Source: Candidatus Nanopelagicales bacterium
GTDB lineage: Bacteria; Actinomycetota; Actinomycetes; S36-B12
NCBI GenBank assembly: GCA_030836325.1
Contig: JAURQC010000116.1
Coordinates: 1-52,335 of the forward strand
Reading direction: 5' to 3'
Length of the DNA stretch: 52,335 nt
In this document: positions 25,665 to 33,745 of the stretch, piece by piece
Position numbering within the stretch: the first letter of the stretch is position 1
Layout: each line of letters opens with the position of its first letter
Program-made: the position numbers and the translations under genes
Notes under the pieces: generated by a model
What the model saw: only the letters and a program-made list of their open reading frames with translations
Database searches by the model: none
What the model was told of the DNA's origin: nothing

Positions 25665-26522
25665 GTGACTTTCCATACATTGATCACCGCCTCCGAACTA
25701 GAGCACCTGCAGCAATCCGGTGATGAACTGGTGATCTTGGATGCTCGATTCAACCTCGACGACGAAGGCTGGGGTGATCGTGCGTTCGCGCAAGGACATA
25801 TCCCCGGAGCCCAGCGAGCTGACCTTGCGAACGATCTTGGGGGGCCGATCATCGAAGGCGTTACCGGCCGCCGCCCCTGCCCCGATCCAACTGACTTCGA
25901 ACAGACCGTTCGGTCCTGGGGCATCGGCCCCGACACCCAAGTAGTGGTCTACGACGCAGACCGTGGACTCATGGCTGCAGCGCGTGCGTGGTTCATGCTG
26001 CGTTGGCTCGGACACGACGCAGTGGCTGTCCTCGATGGTGGACTTCCGGCGTGGGAAAGCGCCGGACTTCCGCTGACCTCAGATGCCACGACGCCTCCTG
26101 TTCCTGCTCGAGCATTCGAGGCACGGGCGCGCCCGGAGATGCTTGCCGATGTCGATGAAGTGGATCGAATCCGCGTCGAGATCCCCACGCGGGTGTTCGA
26201 TTCACGAGGTCCGGAGGGCTACCACGGCCAAGGTAAGTACTACGACCCCGTCCGCGGTCACATCAAGGGAGCCGGCCTCGCCGATCGCGCCGAGACACTC
26301 AACGACGACGGCACCTTCCGCAGTCCCGAACAGTTGCGTGCCCACTACGACTCCCTGCGCGGCGGACAAGACGGAGACCAGATCGTCTTCTACTGCGGCT
26401 CCGGAGTCACTGCAGCGCAGAACGTCCTGGCGATGGAGCATGCCGGACTACCGGGGGCGCGCATGTACGTCGGATCGTGGAGTGAGTGGATCATCGACCC
26501 CGCACGAGAGGTGGAAATGTGA
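25665..26522 (+). CDS. Two-domain rhodanese sulfurtransferase (thiosulfate/3-mercaptopyruvate type)
   Basis: A 285-residue protein with two rhodanese domains. The N-terminal, non-catalytic half has [33 protein letters not shown]; the C-terminal half carries the active-site Cys in [21 protein letters not shown]. The loop CGSGVTA is the mercaptopyruvate sulfurtransferase form (thiosulfate rhodaneses usually have CRKGVTA), so 3-mercaptopyruvate is the likelier sulfur donor. It starts at GTG 25665 without a clear ribosome binding site. It overlaps the next gene by GTGA, so it is co-expressed with the dehydrogenase and lactonase, although a sulfurtransferase has no evident role in sugar oxidation. 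Confidence 0.88.
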   Translation: MTFHTLITASELEHLQQSGDELVILDARFNLDDEGWGDRAFAQGHIPGAQRADLANDLGGPIIEGVTGRRPCPDPTDFEQTVRSWGIGPDTQVVVYDADRGLMAAARAWFMLRWLGHDAVAVLDGGLPAWESAGLPLTSDATTPPVPARAFEARARPEMLADVDEVDRIRVEIPTRVFDSRGPEGYHGQGKYYDPVRGHIKGAGLADRAETLNDDGTFRSPEQLRAHYDSLRGGQDGDQIVFYCGSGVTAAQNVLAMEHAGLPGARMYVGSWSEWIIDPAREVEM

Positions 26523-27547
26523 GCCGGCCGTATCGCTTCGCTTTGATCGGGTGCGGATTCTTCGCGCAGAACCATCTGCAAGCGTGGGCCGAGATGCCCG
26601 AGGTGGAGCTAGTCGCCACGTGCGACATCAATTACGAAAGTGCGATAGCCGCAGCTCGGCAATTCGGTGGGACGCCATACACCGACGCCGCCGAACTCTT
26701 CGCACGCGAGGACCTCGATTTCGTTGACATCGCCACCACTCCCCCCACGCATCGCATGATGGTCGAACTCGCCGCCCAGCACGGGGTTGCGGCGATCTGC
26801 CAAAAGCCGCTGGCGTGGGACATGGCAGACGCCAAGGCGATGGTCAAGGCGATGGCGGAGGCGGACCTGCCATTCATGGTCCACGAGAACTTCCGCTTCC
26901 AGTATCCGATGCGGAAGGTCAAAGAAGTACTCGACAGCGGGGCCATCGGGCGGCCCTTCTTTGGTCGCATCAGCTTCCGCACAGCGCACGATGTCTACTC
27001 GGCGCAGCCGTGGTGCATGGACGCCGAGCGGATGATCATCGCCGACGTCTCGGTCCATCAGTTCGACCTGACCCGCTTCTTCCTCGGCGAACCCGATCGT
27101 TTGTTCACCGAAGCGATCCGGGTTAACCCGAAGATCAAGGGCGAGGACGTCGCCACGATCGTGCTGGGCCTGCCGGGCGCTACGTGCGTCGTCGATACGA
27201 GTTATGAGTCCAAGTCCGACCACAGCACCTACCCCCAGACCTTCGTCACGATCGAAGGAACCGAGGGAACGGTCACCTTGGGACCGGACTACCACCTGCA
27301 AGTGGTCTCCCCCGATGGCGTGCATGAGGAGACCCTGGAGATCCCCGAGCACTCGTGGGCGTCGGTGCCGTGGAACTGCATCCAAGACAGCGTGGTCAAT
27401 GTGCAGCGGCACTGGATCCACTGCCTGCAAACGGGCGAGACCCCCGAGACCAGCGGTGCTGACACGCTGCGCGTCTTGGACTTAACCCTGGGCGCCTACC
27501 AATCCCTGGAAACCGGAGAGCCCTACCAGGCCGGAAACATGCTGTGA
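26519..27547 (+). CDS. Gfo/Idh/MocA dehydrogenase, D-apiose-dehydrogenase-like
   Basis: A 342-residue NAD(P)-dependent sugar dehydrogenase. The Rossmann motif is ALIGCGFFAQNHL (about 8-20). The family EKP motif appears as ICQKPLAWDMADA (about 93), followed by FMVHENFRFQYPMRKVKEVL, and the catalytic His region is ADVSVHQFDLTRFFLG. The ICQKP and HENFRFQ forms resemble D-apiose 1-dehydrogenase (ApsD), which oxidises D-apiose to D-apionolactone; the assignment is from memory of the motifs. Start is GTG 26519 with GAGAGGTGG upstream, overlapping the sulfurtransferase stop. Its end overlaps the lactonase start (GTGA), which fits a sequential dehydrogenase-lactonase pair. Confidence 0.75.
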   Translation: MSRPYRFALIGCGFFAQNHLQAWAEMPEVELVATCDINYESAIAAARQFGGTPYTDAAELFAREDLDFVDIATTPPTHRMMVELAAQHGVAAICQKPLAWDMADAKAMVKAMAEADLPFMVHENFRFQYPMRKVKEVLDSGAIGRPFFGRISFRTAHDVYSAQPWCMDAERMIIADVSVHQFDLTRFFLGEPDRLFTEAIRVNPKIKGEDVATIVLGLPGATCVVDTSYESKSDHSTYPQTFVTIEGTEGTVTLGPDYHLQVVSPDGVHEETLEIPEHSWASVPWNCIQDSVVNVQRHWIHCLQTGETPETSGADTLRVLDLTLGAYQSLETGEPYQAGNML

Positions 27548-29322
27548 CCGAACCTCAGACGGTTCAGGTCGGTGACGTCACAGTCACGGTCGACGGTGCT
27601 GACCTGCGCGATATCCGCTGGCAGGGCGAGGAGGCGATCCGGCGGATCTATCCGGTGTTCCAGGACCGCAACTGGACCAACCGCCTCTTTGTTGTATCCG
27701 ACGCTTCACTCGAAGAGAACGAGGACTCGATCGTCTTCACTGCACGCGGCACCGGATCCTTCGATGCCGAGCCGCTCACCTGGCAGGTACACGCGACGAT
27801 CAGTGATCACGTCATCGACTACCGCTTCCAGGCCAACACGAATTCGCCGTTCTGGCGGAATCGGCTGGGTATGTGTCTGCTGCACCCGATGTCGGCTGCG
27901 GGTTCTGCCGTCGTCGTCGAACACACCGACGGCACGGTCACCGAATCGAACCTGCCGACCGATATCTCCCCGCATCAACCTTTTGTGGATATGCGCTCCA
28001 TCACCCACCAACTGCCCAACGGTGCCAAGGCACGCGTGCAGTTCGTCGGTGAGGTCTTCGAGATGGAAGACCACCGCAACTGGACCGACGCATCCTTCAA
28101 GACTTACTGCACGCCCATCTCGCTGCCATTCCCGGTCGAGGTTGTGCCGGGTGCGGCAATCGATCAGCGCATCGAAGTCGAGTTCACACCCGGTCCTGGT
28201 GACCTAAACTCGGAGCCCACAACCAACCAAGACGTAATCGAGATTCGACGAACCGGTGAAGTGACCGACCTTCCGCGCCTTGGCCTGTCGCTGACTAGTA
28301 ACGCGGTCGACCTCACCGATGCGCAGGCTGTAGCGCTCACGGAACTGCGATTGGACCACCTGCGGATTGCCATCGACGCAACCGATCCCGGTGCACCCGA
28401 CCAGGTGACCCGAGCCGCGTCGTCGGCTGAGCGCATCGGTGCGCGCCTGCGGGTGGCATCGGTATGCGAATCGCCCGACGATCTCTCAGCGTTTAACCGC
28501 CTTTCGGATCACACGGTGTCACTGATCGACTGCTGGTATGTGTTCAGTTCAACGGACAAGGTCACGCCCGATGATTGGGCACCGCGGGCACGGGCAGCGC
28601 TCGGTGAGCGCTTCCACGACGTGACCCTCGGTGGTGGGACCGATCTGTACTTCACAGAGTTGAACCGTGAACCTCCCGACCCGATGGCTTTCGACGCCTT
28701 GAACTTCTCGCTCAATCCTCAGGTACATGCCTTCGACAACCGAACCCTCATCCAGAACGCGATGACACAGGCGGTCGTCGCAGGAAATGCAGCCCGCATC
28801 ACCGAACCTGCCGAGGTATCGGTGGGACCTATCTCCCTGCGCCCGAGGTTCAACCCCAACGCAACCGATCCCGAGTCCGACGTCAGCAACACTGCGCTAC
28901 CCAGCGACGTCGACGCCAGGCAGATGACCTACTTCGCAGCCAACTGGACCGCAATGAGCGTCAAGTACCTGGCTGAGGCCAACACCGTCGACGTTGCCAG
29001 CTACTTCGAGGTAGCAGGATGGAAAGGCGTGATGGAACGCGAGGAGGGCTCACCCGACCCCATCCACTTCCCGTCGACGCCAGGAAATCACTTCCCTGTT
29101 TGGGATGTATTCGCGGCACTAGCCGGCATGACCCGAGCACACACGACGGAGTCATCAGCCCCCGAGAGCGTCAACGCGTGCGTCGTCAGCAACGGTGCGG
29201 ACACCAAGGCGCTGATCGCTAATTGGAGCGATGGGTCGCGCACCGTTCGAGTCAATGACGCTCTAACCCTCACAGTCCCTGCGCACTCCCTGACCGTCGT
29301 CGACCTACCAGCACTCGATTGA
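27544..29322 (+). CDS. apnL: D-apionate lactonase-like protein
   Basis: A 592-residue protein with three apparent parts. The N-terminal beta-rich domain (1-215) has the strongest motifs: EEAIRRIYPVFQDRNW, FWRNRLGMCLLHP, VVVEHTDG, DISPHQPFVDMRSITHQLP and FEMEDHRNWTDASFKTYCTP, ending SLPFPVEVVPG. A TIM-barrel-like middle (240-510) contains RLGLSLTSNA, LIDCWYVFS and GGGTDLYFTELNR. A short beta domain (about 520-592) closes it. These features agree with D-apionate lactonase (ApnL), which opens D-apionolactone. GTG 27544 overlaps the dehydrogenase stop. The recognition is by motif memory; a lactonase for another branched or aldonic lactone remains possible. Confidence 0.65.
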   Translation: MTEPQTVQVGDVTVTVDGADLRDIRWQGEEAIRRIYPVFQDRNWTNRLFVVSDASLEENEDSIVFTARGTGSFDAEPLTWQVHATISDHVIDYRFQANTNSPFWRNRLGMCLLHPMSAAGSAVVVEHTDGTVTESNLPTDISPHQPFVDMRSITHQLPNGAKARVQFVGEVFEMEDHRNWTDASFKTYCTPISLPFPVEVVPGAAIDQRIEVEFTPGPGDLNSEPTTNQDVIEIRRTGEVTDLPRLGLSLTSNAVDLTDAQAVALTELRLDHLRIAIDATDPGAPDQVTRAASSAERIGARLRVASVCESPDDLSAFNRLSDHTVSLIDCWYVFSSTDKVTPDDWAPRARAALGERFHDVTLGGGTDLYFTELNREPPDPMAFDALNFSLNPQVHAFDNRTLIQNAMTQAVVAGNAARITEPAEVSVGPISLRPRFNPNATDPESDVSNTALPSDVDARQMTYFAANWTAMSVKYLAEANTVDVASYFEVAGWKGVMEREEGSPDPIHFPSTPGNHFPVWDVFAALAGMTRAHTTESSAPESVNACVVSNGADTKALIANWSDGSRTVRVNDALTLTVPAHSLTVVDLPALD

Positions 29323-29332
29323 GAGGAACCAC

Positions 29333-30154
29333 ATGAAATCCGCACCATCCTTGCCCGCTACACCTGAGCTGTTCCGGATGGACGGCATGCGCGTTCTCTT
29401 GACTGGAGCTGGCGGCGCCATCGGTTCGGTCCTAGCGAAGGCCTTTGCCGACCTCGGTGCCACGGTCGCATTGCACGACCTAACCGAGGACAAAGTCGCG
29501 GGTCTTGCTTCGGAGATCAACGCCGCCGGCGGATCGGCGATGACCTTCGCGGCCGATGTCGCTGATCCCGACCAGTGCGTTTCACTGATCGAGGGAGCTG
29601 CCTCCGCCATGGGTGGGCTTGACGTCCTGGTCAACGGTGCCGGGATCAACCGACGCAAGCCCATCTTGGACGTCACGGTCGATGACTTCGACGCCATCAC
29701 TGCAGTGAACATGCGCGCGGTCTACCTCTTGAGCCAAGCGGCGCATCCCTACCTGAAGGCATCGGACAACGGGGCGATCGTCAATTTGTCGTCCCTGAGC
29801 GCCCGCTACAGTTTCAACACCATCTCGGTTTATGCCGCAACCAAAGCCGCTGTGTCCGGCATGACGCGCAGTTTCGCCCGCGAGTGGATAGGCGACGGGA
29901 TCCGCGTCAACTGCATCGAACCAGCGGTCGTACAAACGGAGTTCACAAAGCCGCTGTGGGGCGAAGAGCACCGCGCCCGATGGTTCGCGGACACCACCCC
30001 GATCGGCCGCCTTGCTCAAGCCGATGAACTCGTCGGCGCCGTGGTCTTCCTCGCTACACCAGCATCGAGCTACATCACCGGACAGTCGATCGTGATCGAA
30101 GGCGGGATCCTCGCCGGTGGCGACTGGGATTCCTACGCTGACACCAGTTCCTGA
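29333..30154 (+). CDS. Short-chain dehydrogenase/reductase (SDR)
   Basis: A 273-residue classical SDR. The cofactor loop is LLTGAGGAIGSVLA (about 22-35), the Asp at ALHDL suggests NAD+ preference, NGAG replaces NNAG, and the catalytic Ser-Tyr-Lys lies in NLSSLSARYSFNTISVYAATKAA (about 149-171). The C-terminus YITGQSIVIEGGI is typical. The closest general type is gluconate 5-dehydrogenase or 2-keto-3-deoxy-sugar-acid dehydrogenase. ATG 29333 has GAGAGG upstream and lies 10 bases after the lactonase. Its last 22 bases overlap the 3' end of the convergent FAH gene. Confidence 0.85.
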   Translation: MKSAPSLPATPELFRMDGMRVLLTGAGGAIGSVLAKAFADLGATVALHDLTEDKVAGLASEINAAGGSAMTFAADVADPDQCVSLIEGAASAMGGLDVLVNGAGINRRKPILDVTVDDFDAITAVNMRAVYLLSQAAHPYLKASDNGAIVNLSSLSARYSFNTISVYAATKAAVSGMTRSFAREWIGDGIRVNCIEPAVVQTEFTKPLWGEEHRARWFADTTPIGRLAQADELVGAVVFLATPASSYITGQSIVIEGGILAGGDWDSYADTSS

Positions 30155-30975
30155 CGCTGCTCCCCCAGACCGGTAATTCCCAGGGTCATGACGTCGCCTG
30201 CGGACAAATAGCCGGGCTCGGCCATACCCATCGCTACGCCGGGTGGAGTACCGGTATTCACCAGGTCACCCGGTTCCAGGACCATGAACTGGCTGACGTG
30301 ATGGATGACGGTCGCGATGTCGAAGATCATGTCGTGGGTTGATCCGGTCTGCCGACGTTCACCGTTCACATCGAGCCATAGTTCGAGACCGGCCTGAAGG
30401 TCAATCTCGTCCGGCGTCGCAAGGAATGGGCCACACGGGTTAAAGGTTTCGCACGACTTGCCCTTGATCCACTGGCCACCGCCCCGCTCGAGCTGGAACG
30501 AACGCTCAGAGACATCATTGGCAACCGCGAAGCCCGCAATGTAGTCGAGTGCTTGCTCCGGTGAATCGAGATAACGGCACTGCTTGCTGATCACCACGGC
30601 GAGTTCAACCTCGTAGTCCACCTTCGCGGCGCCCCGCGGGATCAGGACGTCGTCGTTGGGACCAACGAGGCAATTGGGTGCTTTGGTGAACAAGATCGGC
30701 TCATCGGGAACCTTCATGCTCGACTCATTGGCGTGATCTACGTAGTTCAGACCAACACACAGGATCAAACTGGGCTTGGCGATTGGTGCACCGATTCGTC
30801 CCTGGACCTCCGGCAATGCAGAGATGTCCGCCGCCTGAAGCCGCTGGATTCCGTCGCCGGCGAAGAACTCCGGCGTGAAGTCCGAAACGATGCTCGATAC
30901 GTCTCGATGAACCCCCGCAGCATCGAGGACCGCCGGGACTTCGTGACCCCGTTCGCCGATCCTCGCCAGTTTCAT
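30133..30975 (-). CDS. Fumarylacetoacetate hydrolase (FAH) family protein
   Basis: A 280-residue C-C-bond hydrolase or isomerase of the FAH fold. Conserved blocks are LCVGLNYVDHANES with the catalytic His, PNCLVGPNDDVLIPRG, VDYEVELAVVI with the metal-binding Glu residues, ANDVSERSFQ, GKSCETFNPCGPFL and VNTGTPPGVAMG. Related enzymes cleave 2,4-diketo-3-deoxy-sugar acids (fuconate, rhamnonate) or acylpyruvates with a divalent metal. With an upstream dehydratase and an SDR nearby, a role in cleaving a diketo-sugar acid is a fair inference. ATG 30975 has AAGGAG five bases upstream. It lies downstream of ilvD2 on the same strand, separated by the 30-bp repeat array. Confidence 0.85.
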   Translation of the reverse strand: MKLARIGERGHEVPAVLDAAGVHRDVSSIVSDFTPEFFAGDGIQRLQAADISALPEVQGRIGAPIAKPSLILCVGLNYVDHANESSMKVPDEPILFTKAPNCLVGPNDDVLIPRGAAKVDYEVELAVVISKQCRYLDSPEQALDYIAGFAVANDVSERSFQLERGGGQWIKGKSCETFNPCGPFLATPDEIDLQAGLELWLDVNGERRQTGSTHDMIFDIATVIHHVSQFMVLEPGDLVNTGTPPGVAMGMAEPGYLSAGDVMTLGITGLGEQRQELVSA

Positions 30976-31015
30976 GTCATCTCCTTGTCATGGTTAGTGC
31001 GTCAAGTAACGTCGT

Positions 31016-31135
31016 TGTTGTCTTCATAGTTCCTCGGGGAAATCAACTCGTTTCCCCCGGATACCGGGGGAAACAGCGCGGATTCGCCGGTATCCGGGGG
31101 AAACGGCGTGAATCTCCCAGAGTGTGGGGAAAAGG
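31016..31135. repeat. Four degenerate 30-bp tandem repeats
   Basis: G-runs followed by AAA recur at exactly 30-base intervals (31037, 31067, 31097, 31127). Units 2 and 3 share about 21 of 30 bases, including the identical end CCGGGGGAAAC after CCGG plus three bases; units 1 and 4 are weaker. Unit 2 also forms a perfect palindrome, GTTTCCCCCGG-ATA and its complement (31051-31075). The array fills the gap between ilvD2 and the FAH gene. There is no T-tract after the stem. Confidence 0.7.
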
Positions 31136-31139
31136 GGCG

Positions 31140-32828
31140 TTAGCCAGTGACGGCTCCCTTGGAGGCGCTGCCCACCAGCTTGGCGTACTTAGCCAGTACT
31201 CCGCGGTCATAGCGCGGGGGCAGCGGCTCAAAGGACGCCCGGCGCTGATCCATCTCAGCCTCGTCCACCAGCACATCTAGCGTGCGGTTTGGGATGTCGA
31301 TCTTGATCCGATCACCGTCCTTCAACAGCCCGATCGGGCCACCATCCACCGCCTCGGGCGCCACATGACCCACGCACAAACCCGTCGTACCACCAGAGAA
31401 CCGACCATCAGTAATGAGCAGCACGTCCTTACCCAAACCCGCACCCTTGATCGCACCAGTGATCATCAACATCTCCCGCATCCCCGGACCACCCCTGGGA
31501 CCCTCATAGCGGATGATCACCACATCCCCAGCCTGGATCGTGCCGTTCTCCAACGCATCCATCGCCGCCTGCTCACGCTCGAACACCCGGGCAGTGCCCT
31601 CAAACACCTCCACCGGAACACCAGCGTTCTTCACCACCGCACCATCAGGCGCCAGCGAACCGCCCAGGATCGTGATCCCGCCGGTTGGTGCGATTGCATC
31701 CTGGGAAGCCTTCAAAATCGTGCCGTCGGGATCAGGCGGATCGATATCCGCGAGATTCTCCGCCACCGTCTTACCGGTGACCGTCATGCAGTCACCATGG
31801 AGCAGACCAGCGTCGAGCAGACCGCGCATGATCACCGGAACGCCACCCACACGATCGACGTCACTCATGACGTAGCGACCAAATGGCTTCACATCCGCAA
31901 GCAACGGCACCTTCGAACCGATCCGGTGGAAGTCTTCAATGTGAAGTTCAACATTCGCCTCGTGGGCAATAGCGAGCAGGTGCAGCACCGCGTTGGTGGA
32001 ACCACCGAAAGCCATGATGACGGCGATCGCGTTCTCCAGCGATTGACGTGTGATGATGTCGCGCGCTGTGATTCCCTGACGCAGCAGTTCCACGACCGCC
32101 TCACCGCTCTTGCGGGCGTAGCCGTCGCGGCGGCGGTCCACGGCTGGCGGTGCAGCAGAGCCGGGCAAGGACATCCCCATCGCCTCGGCTGCACTAGCCA
32201 TCGTGTTTGCGGTGTACATGCCACCGCAGGCGCCCTCTCCGGGGCAGATCGCGCGCTCGATGCGATCGACATCCTCACGGGACATCAGACCGCGTGCGCA
32301 GGCTCCCACCGCCTCGAAGGCATCGATAATCGTGACGTCCTTCTCGGTGCCATCACTGAGCGTCACATGGCCGGGCAGGATCGATCCGGCGTAGACGAAG
32401 ACAGAGGACACATCCAGGCGCGCGGAGGCCATGAGCATGCCTGGCAGCGACTTGTCGCACCCGGCGAAGGTGACCATTCCGTCGAGGCGTTCTGCTTCCA
32501 CCACGGCCTCGACCGAATCGGCAATGATCTCGCGGCTCACCAGCGAGAAGTGCATACCTTCGTGGCCCATCGAGATGCCATCGGAGACCGAGATGGTTCC
32601 GAATTCCATCGGATACCCACCCGCGGCGTGCACGCCTTCCTTGGCCGCGGTCGCCAAGCGATCGAGTGAGAGATTACAGGGCGTGATCTCGTTCCAACTC
32701 GACGCGATCGCGACCTGTGGTTTTGCGAAGTCCTCATCGCCCATACCAACTGCGCGGAGCATGCCGCGTGCGGCAGCTCGCTCGAGACCATCGGTGACTT
32801 GGCGGCTACGTGGCTTGATATCCGGCAT
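31140..32828 (-). CDS. ilvD: Dihydroxy-acid dehydratase IlvD, paralogue 2 (housekeeping-like)
   Basis: A 562-residue IlvD with the cluster cysteines in [19 protein letters not shown] and [15 protein letters not shown]. The N-terminus ([37 protein letters not shown]) and centre ([37 protein letters not shown]) closely match the mycobacterial valine/isoleucine enzyme as I recall it, so this is probably the biosynthetic copy. The C-terminus ([26 protein letters not shown]) is identical to that of the paralogue at 23899 and unlike the mycobacterial ending. TAGAGT six bases before the ATG suggests its own leaderless promoter. It is followed on the same strand by the FAH gene. Confidence 0.92.
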   Translation of the reverse strand: MPDIKPRSRQVTDGLERAAARGMLRAVGMGDEDFAKPQVAIASSWNEITPCNLSLDRLATAAKEGVHAAGGYPMEFGTISVSDGISMGHEGMHFSLVSREIIADSVEAVVEAERLDGMVTFAGCDKSLPGMLMASARLDVSSVFVYAGSILPGHVTLSDGTEKDVTIIDAFEAVGACARGLMSREDVDRIERAICPGEGACGGMYTANTMASAAEAMGMSLPGSAAPPAVDRRRDGYARKSGEAVVELLRQGITARDIITRQSLENAIAVIMAFGGSTNAVLHLLAIAHEANVELHIEDFHRIGSKVPLLADVKPFGRYVMSDVDRVGGVPVIMRGLLDAGLLHGDCMTVTGKTVAENLADIDPPDPDGTILKASQDAIAPTGGITILGGSLAPDGAVVKNAGVPVEVFEGTARVFEREQAAMDALENGTIQAGDVVIIRYEGPRGGPGMREMLMITGAIKGAGLGKDVLLITDGRFSGGTTGLCVGHVAPEAVDGGPIGLLKDGDRIKIDIPNRTLDVLVDEAEMDQRRASFEPLPPRYDRGVLAKYAKLVGSASKGAVTG

Positions 32829-32834
32829 ACCGGC

Positions 32835-32840
32835 ACTCTA
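32835..32840 (-). promoter_or_regulatory. Minus-10 element of a probable leaderless ilvD2 promoter
   Basis: TAGAGT on the minus strand six bases before ATG 32828, with TTGGCT 16 bases further upstream as a possible minus-35 box. Confidence 0.45.
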
Positions 32841-32854
32841 TTGCGAGCCTGCGG

Positions 32855-33745
32855 CTAGCCAACCACCACGTTGCGTAGCGCAGCGCCATTGCGCCATCGC
32901 TGAACCTGCTCGGCGATGAGACCACGTGCTAAGCGCGGAAACGCATCGGTGTCGCCACCGATGTGCGGACTGATCACAACCCCGGGGGCTGACCACAACG
33001 GATGCTCGGCCGGCAAGGGTTCGGGGTCGGTGACATCAAGGGCGAACTCCAACCGCCCGGCATGGGTGAGCAGATCCTCGGTCACCGCGACCGGACCGCG
33101 GGCGACGTTCACTACCAGTGCGCCGTCGGGCAGTCGTGACAAGAACGCGTCGTCGACCATGCCGCGGGTTTCCTCGCTCAACGGCACCGCGAGCACCACG
33201 ACGTCAGCCTCGGGAAGCAAGTACTCGAGATCCTCCGGGCCGGCCACCCCCTCGCGTGGTGTGCGACCCACCCGCGTGATGTCACAGCCGAACACAGCCA
33301 GGCAGTTCGAGATTGCGGTGCCTACTCCTCCGGTCCCAACGATCACCACCCGAGCTTGCTGCAGGGACCGACCACGACGGTGATCCCACGTGCCACTTGC
33401 CATATCTCGCGCTGCGCGGTCCAGTCCACGCCACCGAGCGATAACGAGGCCCACCGTGAGTTCTGCGGTGCTTTGCTCGTGCACGCCGGCGGCATTGCAC
33501 AGCGTCACTTCGGCCGGTAAATGCGGCAGCACTGCGTCGAAGCCGACCGTAGGAAGTTGCACTACTTCCAGCCCAGGCATCTTCGCCATCCAGACCGCAT
33601 TCGGGTGCTCGATGTAGGCCGGGACGAAGAAGCCCACCTGCTCGAGAATTTCGGTATCCGGTAACTGTCCCTCGCGATACCCGACCGCTGGCCCGATGTT
33701 CTCGGGAAGCAGATAGTCCGGCGCGAGGACGACAGTGTTAGCCAT
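32855..33745 (-). CDS. D-isomer-specific 2-hydroxyacid dehydrogenase
   Basis: A 296-residue NAD(P)-dependent 2-hydroxyacid dehydrogenase. Visible are [13 protein letters not shown] (cofactor loop, about 132), RVGRTPREG (basic residues that may favour NADP), [28 protein letters not shown] with the catalytic Arg, [15 protein letters not shown] with the Glu region, and ISPHIGGDT with the catalytic His. It would interconvert a 2-oxo acid and a D-2-hydroxy acid, such as glyoxylate or hydroxypyruvate. ATG 33745 overlaps the gatB end by 8 bases. It links the housekeeping operon to the ilvD2-FAH side of the catabolic island. Confidence 0.88.
   Translation of the reverse strand: MANTVVLAPDYLLPENIGPAVGYREGQLPDTEILEQVGFFVPAYIEHPNAVWMAKMPGLEVVQLPTVGFDAVLPHLPAEVTLCNAAGVHEQSTAELTVGLVIARWRGLDRAARDMASGTWDHRRGRSLQQARVVIVGTGGVGTAISNCLAVFGCDITRVGRTPREGVAGPEDLEYLLPEADVVVLAVPLSEETRGMVDDAFLSRLPDGALVVNVARGPVAVTEDLLTHAGRLEFALDVTDPEPLPAEHPLWSAPGVVISPHIGGDTDAFPRLARGLIAEQVQRWRNGAALRNVVVG

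Noticed and set aside
26609..27430. A 273-codon minus-strand open frame opposite the Gfo/Idh/MocA gene
   Set aside because: Antisense shadow of a well-supported coding region, with no recognisable motif.
31051..31075. The perfect palindrome as a Rho-independent terminator of ilvD2
   Set aside because: No run of T follows the stem on either strand.
31016..31135. The 30-bp repeats as a CRISPR array
   Set aside because: There are no spacers between units; repeats are contiguous and degenerate, and no cas genes are near.
31365..32669. A 434-codon plus-strand open frame opposite ilvD2
   Set aside because: Composition (Thr/Arg/His-rich, no domain) is that of an antisense shadow; the minus strand encodes IlvD.
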